Shown here: piece by piece, positions 22,401-33,050 of the stretch
Position numbering within the stretch: the first letter of the stretch is position 1
How the letters are laid out: each line of letters begins with the position of its first letter
Assembly: GCA_037903475.1 (NCBI GenBank)
Contig: JBAJFG010000475.1
Coordinates: forward strand, 62,001-126,000
Direction: 5' to 3'
DNA from: Ancylostoma caninum
Taxonomy: Eukaryota; Nematoda; Chromadorea; Rhabditida; Ancylostomatidae
Length of the DNA: 64,000 bases
Program-made: the position numbers and the translations under genes
Notes under the pieces: generated by a model
Database searches by the model: none
What the model was told of the DNA's origin: nothing
Seen by the model: only the letters and a program-made list of their open reading frames with translations

Positions 22401-24642
22401 TCGATTTTATCGCTTTTTTTTCGTGCCAATATTTTGTGGCAAGCCCTGAACTGTTCGGCGACGCAGAACACTACAATCCACGTCGGCCGGGTATGACGAT
22501 GCAGGCAAGATTCTAGTCCTACATTACTATGGAGTGAGAGACTAAATGCTTGCTATTAGATCCTTTCAGCGGAATTACCTCACATAGACAATAGCTTTGA
22601 GAAGTTTCTTGCCCATTTAGTGCACGCGATTCCTCTCGTATAATTCACATGCCTTCCTGAAAGGATTTTTTTCCTGTCGAGGTGGTCGTCGTCGTCATGA
22701 CCGAACAGATCCCCTTGAAGCTCTGAAGATCTCTGGCGACCCTTTATTCCAAGCAGGAGGTCTCCTTCGTGCTTAGGAAAAGTCGTTTGAGCAGATTTGG
22801 TCGCCTTTCCAGCTTTAACTGACCGCCAGAAGAGGCAGGTGTCCGTTGTGCTGTTGTGCTGCTTTTCGTTGACTCACCAGTCCCCTTCATAGGCTTAAAA
22901 CTTGAGTCTCTCTTGGATTTTTAAAACTGTCTACTATAGAGCACGAACAGCGCTATCGAATCCTATGTGACATGTTCCTAATAGATGACAAATAGGGACA
23001 GAAAATTGCAGGAGAAGAAATGCGCGCGAAGACCTTATTCATCGTTAGGAACGGGAACCTTCTTGATGGAAGCGGTTCCCACTTGTCGCTTTCACTTCGT
23101 CGACTTTTCCGAGAAGCATTTAGCGGTGTTTCTCTTTCTCGGGAGTGCCGCCTTCACTGCTGCCTACTATATTGAAGGTGGCTACAATGTTATCACCGTC
23201 TATACCATTCATCGCTGCCACAATCCACCATATGGTGGAAGAATTTGATTGGTAAGCCGACGACTTGCAATAGCGACGCCTAAGAATACATGTGGTTGTC
23301 AAGAATACGACAAACCCTTTTCATTTTAGTGCAATATCCATGCTCAACGAGGGTGACGATAGAGAAGGCAACGCAAATTGCTTAATCTTTCTTTCTGCCA
23401 CGTGAGTTATTAGTCACAAATACGCACGTATCATTTCCAGCTCTCACCTTCATTAAAAGATTGTTTGTTGACTTCCGCTTTGCAGGCACAATGCGTCTGG
23501 ACTGACCACACTCAATCCATTGAAAAAAGTCAACCTCACGAGGATCGTGGCTGTCAGCCTCCGAGGTACGTTATTTAACCATTAAGTCTGAAGATATGTA
23601 AAATCAGAGTAGAATGCCATGTGTGTAAGACAAACTTGGGCCTCTAATAATCCACCACGCGTACCGGCACTTAAAGGCAGCACCCATGGAAAATTTAGTT
23701 ACGAACATTCCGACTGCTTCGAAAAACTTTGGACTTAGGGACTACCTACGCCGTACAAATTGCCCTGGAAGTGCTTCTTTACCTACCTACAGTAGGATTG
23801 CCTAGGATCAGAAGGACTTGTTTCTCAGCAGACTGAAAGTGTTTTCGCGGTTGCATTAGAGCACCGACATCCTTTTCGGGAGCTGTAAAGATTGATTGCC
23901 AGCTGATCTATTCGTCAAACCATCGCCATCTTCCGGTGAATTTCCCTGTCATGCCTTAATAATTGTATCGTTTTCCCTCATCATCTTAAGTGTTCTTGTT
24001 TCCACTAACTGTGGTCCTCTTCATTAGCATTCTACTGTAACTATATCTCGTTGACTACTGCAAGGGCTCATTTCTGATGAAATTTGGATTTTCCCTCGTT
24101 TTCTCTCTGTTGGGGAATTCTATGGAGTTTTACTTTCAAATGACGTCGTTGTTAATTGGTACTGGTTTTCCAGTGGTTATTTCTTCTGCTGCTGTGCGGA
24201 GACGCTGCAGTTTGTAAAAAATAGATCCGCGAAGGTCCGCTTGATGGAAAGACTGCCTTGTCGATCTCTTGCTATCGTTGCTCATCCCATGGATTACTCA
24301 AATCAATCGCACCTGTTGAGCGTAACCTGGTTAGGAACCTTTAAGGAGTACGACACTGGGGAATTACTGATGCGGAGCAGAAGTCAAAATGTCAGCAACC
24401 CCACCACACAAGAGACCCTACTTCCTTTGGAGCCAAGGTGGCAATTTAAATTGACAACTTTGACAGTAAATTGCTAAATGGCTTTGTGTATCTGCCTCCT
24501 TTTTGTTTGATATGTCCTTGTTTCAGGAATTGACCTGAGCAGTATCGTGGTCCCACCCAAAGGCGTCGCAGTCAAGGCATCAGTTGATTTTACTGAAGAA
24601 GACATTTCTGTTATAGTTGATGCTGTTGTGAAGGGTTTTTAA
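16419..24642 (+). CDS. vWA domain protein, 3' exons (partial gene)
   Basis: Four exons join in phase: 16419-16627, 23330-23401, 23486-23565, 24527-24642 (stop TAA). All have AG acceptors and GT donors (GTAAGC, GTGAGT, GTACGT). Exon 1 supplies RFFETTSRFAGGTWSYGYSP and FYELWLVYGLMDYS, then SPKITTDNA. The later exons give NANCLIFLSATHN, TRIVAVSLRGIDLSSIV and a C-terminal DFTEEDISVIVDAVV. This is the order of a von Willebrand factor A domain, an extracellular ligand- or matrix-binding fold. The DxSxS metal-site strand and any signal peptide must be on upstream exons, which I did not find. The position of the conserved MIDAS threonine reads SPFYE. Intron 1 is 6.7 kb and full of repeats. Family call is inference; exon chaining is well supported by phase. 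Confidence 0.7.
16628..18649. other. Large intron, 5' part
   Basis: Part of the 6.7 kb vWA gene intron. It has no recognised element; minus-strand frames at 17010-17310 and 17464-17824 lack motifs. Confidence 0.4.
18650..19716 (+). mobile_element. Putative retroposon-like repeat unit enclosing a minisatellite
   Basis: The stretch opens with CTGCCGTACCCGGCTTCGCT and CGGGTG. It ends with GATCGGTTCATCC, a run of ACACAAACACACACACAAAC and CTTTCACTTTTATATATACG. Such a 'CGGTTC...(ACAAAC)n...TTTATA' terminus is commonly seen at the 3' end of small non-LTR-derived repeats in invertebrates. No coding sequence is visible. The assignment as one element is inference. Confidence 0.4.
18850..19555 (+). repeat. 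Minisatellite, about 117 bp period, 6 copies
   Basis: The phrase AAAATGGTTGTCATATTCGT recurs at about 18856, 18974, 19090, 19204, 19323 and 19440, spaced 114-119 bp. Each unit also has a CCCCAGTAGGCATGTT part and an AT-rich AAAATCAATAAAATCAATAA part. The last three units are nearly identical, and divergence rises to the left. Confidence 0.9.
19717..22080. other. Intron sequence without recognised gene
   Basis: Continuation of the large vWA gene intron. It includes a perfect 14 bp hairpin at 21305-21334. Frames at 20736-21024 (minus) and 21530-21859 (plus) show no known domain. Confidence 0.4.
21305..21334. repeat. Perfect 14 bp hairpin
   Basis: GGTCCAGCCCTTCG, a 2-base spacer, then its exact reverse complement. 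A diverged echo of the arm (CGAAGGGCTGAG) follows directly. Confidence 0.85.
22081..22311. mobile_element. Foldback MITE, about 230 bp
   Basis: The left arm ATGGGCCCGTAGTAAAGTGT is mirrored at the right by ACACTTTACTACGGGCCAT. Internal parts also pair (GAGATGAACTC with GAGTTCATCTC, GCATGCCA with TGGCATGC). It has no coding capacity and is a short palindromic inverted-repeat element. Confidence 0.75.
22312..23329. other. 3' end of the vWA gene intron
   Basis: No exon recognised. The frame at 22985-23248 overlaps the acceptor region upstream of the 23330 exon but has no domain match and is probably fortuitous. Confidence 0.4.
23671..23700 (+). repeat. Solo left end of the TTAA element family
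   Basis: TTAA followed by AGGCAGCACCCATGGAAAAT matches the terminus shared with 32047, 37384 and 48066. No partner end was found nearby. It lies in a vWA gene intron. Confidence 0.6.
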
Positions 24643-24648
24643 ACATAA

Positions 24649-24654
24649 AATAAA
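24649..24654 (+). terminator. Polyadenylation signal of the vWA gene
   Basis: AATAAA 7 bases after the TAA stop at 24640-24642. Confidence 0.6.
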
Positions 24655-26149
24655 TCATTTGTTGCGGTGAGGCAGCCTTTTTCAAAAACACAAAATATAG
24701 TCATATTTTTGTTCTAGTTGAAATTATTGCTGTGAAGGAAATTCTTTGACTGTAAAGAAGGATAGTGACATGGATGCCATTGAAATTTCTTTTCTATGCC
24801 CAGCACACCATTTTTATACTATGTAGGCCCAGTAATGATTCGCAAGATGTAACATCTAGCTCAAGCAAAGAAATAATAACACTTGAAAGAATTACACTGC
24901 CTAGCAAGGAAGACGAGAACAATGGTGCAAGATGAAAAAAGAAAAGAAAAGATTATGTGGTGGTAGTGTGTCTGCTATGCTGCAATATCCATCTGTATGA
25001 GATTATACATACATCTGTTTAGGCACACCATAGGGATTGCTGGTCTACGCGGAACATAACCGTTTCCTGACGCCGTTGCGTTTTTGCTGTCATGCGTGAA
25101 CGATAGTTTGTATAGACAGATCAACATCATCGTTTGGGAATTTGTGCTCCCAGTGCGCCTTGTACTTCAGCCACCACCAACACTCAAGTGCACGCTAACT
25201 GCGTCGCGTGTTTATGAGGAGCAATGCTACCACCGATGTCGGTACTGCCACGGCCAAATAATCTGTCACCTCTTTTCCTCTTCACTTGCAGTAAATGTGA
25301 CCAGCGGTACGCGGAAGAGATTGAGGGATCATTTAGGGAAGATTGGACGAGCAATGGCGATCACTCACGCAGCCACATTCATTTTTTTAGCAAGCACCCC
25401 AACACGTTGTGCAGAATTTGTTCCGGATTTTAGGTGAAAGTATTGGATAGTAATTATTGGGAGGATGTGTATGCCATGTTTGGGGTGAGTTTCTGCCCAG
25501 AAATTTTCTTTCGCGAAGGATAAACAAATGCATTTTCAGCCCGCAGTAGTTCCAGACATCTTCCACTACTTTTAGGAAGAATTATGATGGATGCAAACTC
25601 TCCCAATAACTTCATCTCCCTTACATATTATATCGTCGAAACGCCCTTTTTCACCATTTCTATATACCCAATCAGAACATTGTACTACAGCAATCACTAA
25701 GAAAGGCGTCTCTTATTTTTCAATCCTTTTGATCTCTCATGAGCTTTTCTAAGGCAAAACTGCATTTCTTCACTTGTTTCAGTACTCACAACGTACTCAA
25801 GCACAGAAAACGTCCATTTCCAGCGGGGGCGATACTGTGGTTAAAAGCCACGGTGTGGGTATGTTAGTGCGTCAGAACGCTCTATGGCGCTCTAATGCTA
25901 CGTGGTGCACCGCCGCCCCAGATCCCAAGCTGGTAAATTTAATGGCAGGATCTGGGACCTAATACTGGAATCCATTAAGAAATTTGAAACGGCGTTTTGG
26001 TAGAGCCATTAAAAAACAAAAAAGGGCCCACGTCTGGTTTTTATAATCACGTGATGAAAAACCTTACAAAGCTGCTCGGAAAGAATAAATTGGCATGATT
26101 AAAAGTGCTTTAAACTTCATGGACCTACATTTAGTTGATATGAAGCTTT
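24655..26149 (+). other. Intergenic; possible Cys/His-rich gene fragment at 25130-25433
   Basis: One frame reads EEQCYHRCRYCHGQIICHLF. After a good acceptor (CACTTGCAG at about 25291) another frame reads CDQRYAEEIEGSFREDW, then HSRSHIHFF and LCRIC before a stop. Paired Cys and His suggest a zinc-binding fold, but two frames compete over the same bases and no family is recognised. Confidence is low. Confidence 0.25.
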
Positions 26150-26345
26150 ACTGCGGTAGCTACTCCGTAAACATATTAAACCGGAAACTTTTTCACACAT
26201 GCAGCTAGCATCTTAGTCCTGGAATTTCAAGAGTGGCAGTGTAGGAACATTTGGAGAAGATGATGTCGTACTCACTGAAGCGAATAGAACTGACTTCGTC
26301 ATAATCGGATAATATTCGGAACTTTGTTATGCATGGTTTCTTAGA
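26150..26345 (+). repeat. Dispersed repeat X, copy 1
   Basis: Matches 28988-29185 in the same orientation: GTAGCTxCTCCGTAAACAT, CATCTTxGTCCTGGAA, GAGAAGATGxTGTCGTACxC and CATAATCGGAT are shared. It contains no recognised gene. Confidence 0.75.
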
Positions 26346-26765
26346 TGCGTACATTGTTTTGATACGCAGTGTATACAAGAGTTTGCAAAGTTATGTTCGA
26401 TAACACCTAGAACACATAAAGCCTCTTAATCTAGCTCTCAGCAGGGGTAAAGTATCGCAAAATAATGTGGAAGGGGTGCCTATGGCGAGCAGACCGACAA
26501 AGCCGGACGCCGCAGACGTGAACGATTTTTTGACATTGAAAGCCTCCTTAGGTCATCACTATGGCGCTGTGTGCAGCATCGATTTTATCACTGCAGCTAA
26601 GCACTTTCTTTTTTAAACAGTTGTTTGATCTCAATCCTCACATACATTTGACATGTAGCCCGAGATGAGCAAAACATGGAGCAGTGGAGCAATGGATTAA
26701 ATAACTAAATCAGGCAACCGGTAGAGATAACATTGCCATCTCAGTATCATATCAATCATTTCTAC

Positions 26766-27678
26766 GCTCGGACAATTTCGGGGGCAAATCCCGGTCCAAC
26801 CGCCGGCAAATCCCTGACGAAACGTTTGAACGAGGACACATAGCGGACAAACAGCGGGAGAAACCACGCATGTTGTGGGCCAAACGCGCTGTCGGGTGAA
26901 TCGCGGGCTGAACGCAGAATCATTCGGGCTGGTGCATGACCGTCGGGGTTCGGTCCGCTATGTGAAGAGTGTCGGGCATCAGCCCGCCTCTTGCGGGCAC
27001 TTACCGCGGCAAATGTCTCCAAAAAGCGGCTTGAACAACTGCATATTCCGGCTCAATATGGAACTGGCCCGGTCGGAATTGTTGGTTGGTGATGGTAGGC
27101 AAGTGATAAAGGATGAAGCCAATACCGGGATGGAAGAGATCAGCAGCATGAATGGCCTTGTGTATAAAGCAGCGGACTCTCAATAATTCATAATCAATCC
27201 TCAGGTTGGTTCGAATCCGCTCATTAATACTAGAAGGAAGCTTGCACTACGAAAACATGGGCGGACCTTGCAAACAGCCATCTTCTCGTATTTCTTATGA
27301 CAATTTGCATATTTGTGTTGCTTTTATACCCCGGTGGATCGCTTTTTATTCACAATGGCTTCGAATCCGTGACTCTGTTCTGTGCGAGACTGTGTGCAAG
27401 CAGTGACCAAGCTGCCGGAGGTTTTCACGGTGCAGGCGTCCAATCGTGGAGAATGCTGCCTTGCGCGTTGGATTAGGAGCAGTAGCGCCTGACGGTTAGC
27501 GGGCTTATAGTGGCCTGAACATGGACAGTGCTCGGGCGGATAGGAATGCAGGCCCCGTTTCAGCGGCCCTAGAGCTGCCTGAATGCGGCTACTTCTCGAG
27601 CGAAAACATCCAAACGCTCGTTCCGAACCTCGCCCCCCGCTCGTTCGGAACGGGATTTGCCCCCGAAATTGTCTGAGC
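26766..27678. mobile_element. GC-rich inverted-repeat element, about 913 bp
   Basis: The left end GCTCGGACAATTTCGGGGGC and the right end, reverse complement GCTCAGACAATTTCGGGGGC, continue into a shared AAATCCCGKTCC. Base composition is far more GC-rich than the flanks. No transposase is visible, so it is a non-autonomous DNA element of unassigned superfamily. Confidence 0.7.
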
Positions 27679-28904
27679 GGCTCGAACTAAACATTTCTAA
27701 GCTGTAATTCAGGTGCACTTTGAGTTCTAGGTTCTCTTCATCCAAGGTGTGAGTACTTTAGCTCTGATTACTGTGCAGCAGGACCGCAGAACGGCGTAAT
27801 AGGACAGCTCCAATGCTCAGCAGCAGTTGTTTCCATTCTTCCCTCAACTGCTGCCCTCCGTCCGCACTTGTTGGTAAGAGGGGGAGTTCTGATCAACAAC
27901 TGAGGTTTGGGGGGGGGATGAACGCAACTGGGAGTAGATGCCACTAGGCTTTGTAATCGATGTATAACGCTGTCCACGATGCGTTCCTCTTCTACACTTA
28001 GCAGACAGGGAACCGTAAGCAGTCGCACAGTGGTGTTTAAACATAGATTTTTTATGTTGTTTTACGTTCAATACCCGTCTATGATCACTTATTTTTGTAT
28101 TTCTCCCTCAAAGGCAGCTCCCATGGGATTTCTCGTGTCTGAGATTTTGATCGTTTCGGAGATCGCAATTGTGCCGGTAATTCTTGGAAGGCAGCAGCAC
28201 GAAATGCGATATGCTTAGAAAATTACAAATAAGCGAAGTTAACCATTAACTAAGCTCAAATACAAAATCCTTTCCATAAAATGCGTATATTCTACCAGTA
28301 TGGCCGCCCTACCAACGTCGGGCTTTGGGATCCTAGCCTTGCATGCAAATTCTTAATCACGCACCTGCATGTAAAATTATTTTCCCATGTGATAATACTA
28401 TCTGGATCCATTATGACCAGTCACTGCCAACTCTGTACAGGAGTATCTTCGCGATGGCTTCAATACTTGTGAACAATACAGTGTGACCAATGCAGTGCGA
28501 GCAATCACCTGAAATAATTCAAGTTTCACGTTATTGTGACAGTCCAACCAAGGAGCTTCTACTTCCTTATATAGGGGGTAAGAGGTGGTCGACTGAGCCA
28601 CGAGTGACCGCATAGCGCCCACTCCACCTCTACTCCACTAGCAGACGTGCATCTTGGCGTTTTAACCACTATTAGACCACACAGTAGACCGATTCTCCAT
28701 ATGTGAATCCCCATCCTGACGTTTTCCCCCATTATTGGGCCAGGCAGATCAATTCTTCATCCGTGAACCCGCTTTCGCCACTATTGGGCCACAACGGATT
28801 CATTTTTTATCCATGCACCCGTATTGCATAGTGTTTTCTCTTCTTTTTTCGTCTAATTTGGTCTAGTTTGATTTTGACTCCGGGTTCTGCCACGATGGTT
28901 GGCA
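27679..28904. other. Intergenic, with degenerate short tandem units
   Basis: From about 28660 to 28820, phrases such as CATTATTGGGCCA and CCACTATTGGGCCAC recur at about 50-60 bp, a decayed tandem array. Otherwise nothing is supported. Confidence 0.4.
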
Positions 28905-28987
28905 CACCCTTGTGGTGTATGAAATAAATAAATAGAAGTGAAGCTCACCCTTGTGGTGTATGAAATAAATAAATAGAAGTGAAGCTC
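28905..28987 (+). repeat. Exact 41 bp tandem duplication
   Basis: Two consecutive units containing CACCCTTGTGGTGTATGAAA and (TAAA)n, with 41 bp spacing and no substitutions seen. Confidence 0.85.
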
Positions 28988-29185
28988 CACTGCAGTAGCT
29001 CCTCCGTAAACATTCTAAACCGAAATTTTTTTGACACTTTCAGCTGACATCTTCGTCCTGGAAGTACATGAGTGACGAGGTAGGAGCACTCCGAGAAGAT
29101 GTTGTCGTACCCATTGGAACGAATGGAACTGATCTCCTCATAATCGGATGCTTTGGAACTTTGTCATGCGTGGTCTCTCAGATCA
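28988..29185 (+). repeat. Dispersed repeat X, copy 2
   Basis: Same-orientation partner of 26150-26345. Confidence 0.75.
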
Positions 29186-30744
29186 AACTAGACCAAATCA
29201 GACGAACAAAGAAGAGAAAACACATAGCTGGAGTTGATTTAGAAACACAATATAAAAAAATTTCAGCAGCATATTTGACTCATTAAAGAAGAACGAAATA
29301 GCTCTCACCTTAATTCCCAAAGAAATTATGAACATTTTTCGTTAAAAGAAGCAGTCTAAAGGAAAAAAAAACTGCGCAAGCGCTCAGCAAGGACTGTAGC
29401 TTCAGGTTCAATACTGCTGATAAAAGTTTGTTCACCAAAGTAGTGACGGCATCTAGTAGCTCCGCTCCAGTATCAAGACTAAGAATGCAACTGGAAGCTC
29501 CATTTTGGGGCGGGCGCTAAGGCGCCTTTTTGGCCTAATACGAACCCCAGGCGTAAACTTAGGTAGATGCTCGCCGGCTCTGCTCCAGAGATGAAGCCTG
29601 ATACCTTACCCAGTGTTTGGATATGAATTTGTAGGAGGCTAGGTATCGGAGCTGTGCGCCTCTCATTGTTTGGTATGAGAAGTTGAAAACTCATATGTGA
29701 AAAGCAATAGAAGTTGGGGAAGGAGAGAGGATAAGACACATTTATTCAATTACTTATTGATACACCCAAGCTGTGCGAGCCAAGTAAGGGTGTGAAACTA
29801 AATCAAAAAGGAAATTTAACCTTGACATGCAGTTCAGTAGAAAAAACAGGAATGAGTGGGAATAGTGGTGAGATTTACCATTAGAGGGGGAGGGACCGAG
29901 TACCACTAAGTTTCTGTCACAAGCTATTCTAAGAATAAATTGACGTCCTCCTCCAGGGTTAAAAAGCAAGGAAGCGATGGGTACTCAGGAGATACGGGGC
30001 AATTACCGGATAAAAGAAAACGGAGAGGGGTACCAGTGAATAGCTCATAGTTTGGTTTATGCCAGCCATCCGAAGTGGGTCTACTCAAACGCTGGTGTCA
30101 TTTGAAGGGCTGAACAAAAAACTAGTCGCGTCTGTGAGAAGGCAGGAGCAGAGCCAATGCAGTAGCCCCAACAAACTCTTACCTTTACAGCAAGAATAAA
30201 GTAGACTGCCCAGGTGGTGGCATATGTGATAATGGAACTGTTACAAATTGAGAGCAGAAGAAAACGAAACAGTAGTGGTCTACAGGTCTGGCTGAGTGCG
30301 TCGGATAAGAAGGGCAGTGGCCCGCCAACACGGCAAGTCGAATGGCGTACGAGAGGGCTCCGGGCACCAGCGTGGTGCACCGCCAACTTGAACCAGTCTA
30401 TCTGCATTCTAGAGAGAGCCAGAAGGGTTATTGAGTGTTGTGAGAAGATAAGAAACATGATCTATGAGCAAAAATACAAAGCAGTTTAAACTATTAGTAC
30501 TTCATCTGCAAAACTCCACAGAGTTGCAACTCTCGTGCATGCACCTGGTAGGTAAGGTTTTGCCATACTGCTGCTAGGCTCAGTAAGAGTTTTTTATTAG
30601 GAAGAGACAGCGACTAAGCCCTCTTAGGAAGGAAAGGGGTAGGCGCGAGCAAATAGGCAGTTCGTTTCAGTTAACATCTTAGGCAATGACCAACATAGCA
30701 GTAGGAAATAGGGCAGTGAGACGCCCAAGTAAGTTCAAAAAAGT

Positions 30745-31880
30745 CTATGCGTAATCTACGAGACATGTATCCTGTATCCCCAAGAGCTGTAATATATCAA
30801 GTTTGGAGAGTGCTCTCTTGAACCTAACCGAGTCCTCGCAGGATTGCAGAGCTGGAGGCAACTTCTCAAGCCAAATTGATGACCTGAAAAAGTGGTGATA
30901 TGTTCTAAGTCTACAATAATGCCGTTGAAATCTCCGGTGGTAGAACACCAGGCCGCCTCTGCGACCATCAGCTGGCCGAAAAACCCAGTATTTTGAGGGT
31001 CTGACTCGGAGTTCACCTTTGAGAACTTTAAATGGAAGGATGAGATCGGCCTGAAGCCTTGGATAAAAAAGGCTCTTAAGGTTGAGTTTGTATAAACGCT
31101 CTTGATAGGGAGGAAGAGATTTCTTCCAATTGTTATTCGTAAATCTTTCGCAGAGTCTCTTTGGGCCATATCTCCGCAGATTCTGTGCATGCACTTTGAA
31201 AACTGAAGGCGAAAGCGAGAAGGAGTAGCTTGTTGAAAAGTTAACCTTCAAACTCCACCCCTCGCACCATTCGAGCATACGTTTTACTAAATTATTCATA
31301 TTTGCACCTCTAGTCTGTCAGACTCATCATATGCAGCAGAAACTTTTATGTCGTCGACGTAGGCAGCAACGCTCACTCTAGAGTCCTGTTTAAGATAATT
31401 AATAAGATCATAAATGTAGACGAGAAATAGTATGGGTGATAATATTTCTCCCTGAGGCACCCCAGAGGTAAAAGCACGCTGAGTAGAGAGAGAATCAGCA
31501 AGTCTTACGAACATAGACCTATTTTCGAGGCCAGATTGAAACCACTTGATTGATAAAGCAAGGAAAAAATTCTTTGATTGATAAATCAAAGAATCAATCA
31601 GAGGCCGGATTGAAACCATTTTAGCATTTTATCCGAGTGATTCAAGCTTGCTCAAAAGGCTGAGGTGGCAGACGGAGTCGAACGCTTTGCTTAGGTCAAA
31701 ATAGACCACCGCGAAGTTTTTGCCCGTGCATAGAGCATTGTTCCAGTCACAAGTGGCATCAAGAAGCTGCGTGCATGTGGATACACCAGATATAAATCCA
31801 TGTTGCTCGAATGGAAGACAGTTCAATTTGCCCACCCATTGGATTAGATCCTCTTTGATTATTTTTTTTTCCATAATTGC
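30745..31880 (-). pseudogene. LINE ORF2 reverse transcriptase, copy 2
   Basis: 31880-31629 holds the IMEK start of the RT middle, EQHGFISGVSTCTQLL and YFDLSKAFDSVCHLSLLSKL. 31619-31296 holds GVPQGEILSPILFLVYIYDL and the intact catalytic AAYVDDIKVSAAY. 31299-30745 holds the C-terminal thumb (KLNLKSLFYPRLQADLILPF). Frames change between the blocks and part of the connection domain is deleted, so it is dead. The YVDD box is preserved here, unlike copy 1. Confidence 0.85.
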
Positions 31881-31948
31881 AATCTCCTCCTGTCTGCCAA
31901 TCTCCTTTCTGCCATGCCGAGCGGCTGCTTCGAGCGATCCTCCGCAAT

Positions 31949-33046
31949 GGCCAGAACCCGCCTGTCCCAACTTACCCAGGAACTAACTCAGGATTCGTCT
32001 AACCAGCCAGCTCATCCTTCCTCTACAAATCTGACTGAGTTTTTAAAGGCAGCACTCAAGGAAATTTTTGGGTTGAAGATTTCGCGGTGTATCGGGGTTT
32101 TTAGGGACGATGAACTCATTGACAGCGATGAAGTAGCGTGAAACACGCGAAAAACACAGAAAATGATGGCGGTATTTCATGCGTGTCCACGGCGTGGACG
32201 AGTGTTCCGTGGTGGGTCCCGCCACGGAACCCTGTAAATGGTACGGATTTCATAAACAAGCCCCCGCTGAACCACATGCGCACACCCTGTCAACGGCGTT
32301 AGTTGGCGCGACGAAACCCTAATGTCCAGAGCCGTAGAGATGTGTCCACGACAGTATCTTCGCATGTAGGCGGCCGTTCAAGGTGTTCAACTTACTGTTA
32401 CGATTGTCCAGCGGCCGGCTACATGGTAAGCGACTCATTTCAGAAGTGAAAATTTCCGTGAGTGCTGCCTTTAAATGATGAATGTTCCTCTCTTCTGCTA
32501 AAAATTAACCAAATTTTAGGTAAAAAGGAGCCAGAATGCACTTCACTGGTGAAGGACTTAATCCCCAAAGTTTCTTCAGTTTCAAATGTGAGTGAAGAAA
32601 AAAGGAAGAGATCAGTGGTTGTTTACGGAGTTGAGGAGGCCGACAGAGGCCTACCCGCCGTCGAGCGTCAGAAATTCGCGGAGAAGAAGGTAAAAGGTAT
32701 TCTGAACGCCTTGGATATCGAAACCCGACCCATGGAGGTTTTCAGGATGGGTAAACCCAAAGGTGGTAGGCCTAGACTTATAAAAATTGTTTTTTCATAT
32801 CGTAATTTTTTCTTCGACGCCTTAAGAAATGCACATTGGCTTAGAAACAACTCCCTGTATATTGGTATCTACCTAGAGCTATCAATGACGACTGAGGAAC
32901 GGGACAAGAACAGAGCGCTGAGAGCAGAGGCGAGACAACTCAATGCGAAGGAAGGAGGTGGTAGGAAGATCTATGCAGTTTATAAGCAGAAGATAGTCAA
33001 AGCTTCTGAAATCAGCTCTCTCAGTCAGCCATTTTCAAAAAACTGA
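31949..33046 (+). pseudogene. LINE ORF1-like protein, split by a TTAA element
   Basis: The start is ATG at 31949, MARTRLSQLTQELTQ. The frame continues to a TTTTTAA at 32040-32046, where a 424 bp element is inserted, and resumes in the same frame after the second TTAA at 32471. The 3' part has RSVVVYGVEEADRG (an RNA-recognition-like strand), then FRMGKPKGGRPRLIKIVF and SMTTEERDKNRALRAEARQL, the pattern of LINE ORF1 nucleic-acid-binding chaperone proteins. No zinc knuckle was seen. Length without the insert is about 224 codons. The ORF1 family call is by pattern; whether it belongs to the neighbouring ORF2 is inferred from position. Confidence 0.65.
32047..32470. mobile_element. TTAA-flanked non-autonomous element (424 bp)
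   Basis: Ends AGGCAGCACTCAAGGAAATT and, as reverse complement, AGGCAGCACTCACGGAAATT are flanked by TTAA on both sides (32043-32046, 32471-32474). Removing the element and one TTAA restores a continuous ORF1 frame, which fixes the target duplication as TTAA, as in the piggyBac superfamily. No transposase is visible. Related ends occur at 23675, 35470, 37384/39645 and 48066/48937. Confidence 0.85.
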
Positions 33047-33050
33047 ATTT

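Larger units (their letters stand above)
29480..33050 (-). mobile_element. LINE copy 2 with inverted 5' part
   Basis: Same family as copy 1. The 3' region (GCCGGCTCTGCTCC at 29573) and ORF2 (30745-31880) read on the minus strand. At about 31880 the orientation flips: a leader and ORF1-type frame start at 31949 on the plus strand and run away from the junction to 33046. The 5' end of the transcript abutting the break and pointing outwards is the arrangement left by twin priming during LINE integration. Alternatively, two unrelated insertions meet here. A TTAA element interrupts ORF1. Confidence 0.65.

Noticed and set aside
25304..25434. Frame RKRLRDHLGKIGRAMAITHA reminiscent of a sterol-sensing domain
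   Set aside because: The same bases give a Cys/His-rich alternative frame after a good acceptor; neither has further exons to support it.
28107..28130. CAAAGGCAGCTCCCATGGGA as another TTAA element end
   Set aside because: No TTAA flank and the terminus is altered; probably chance.
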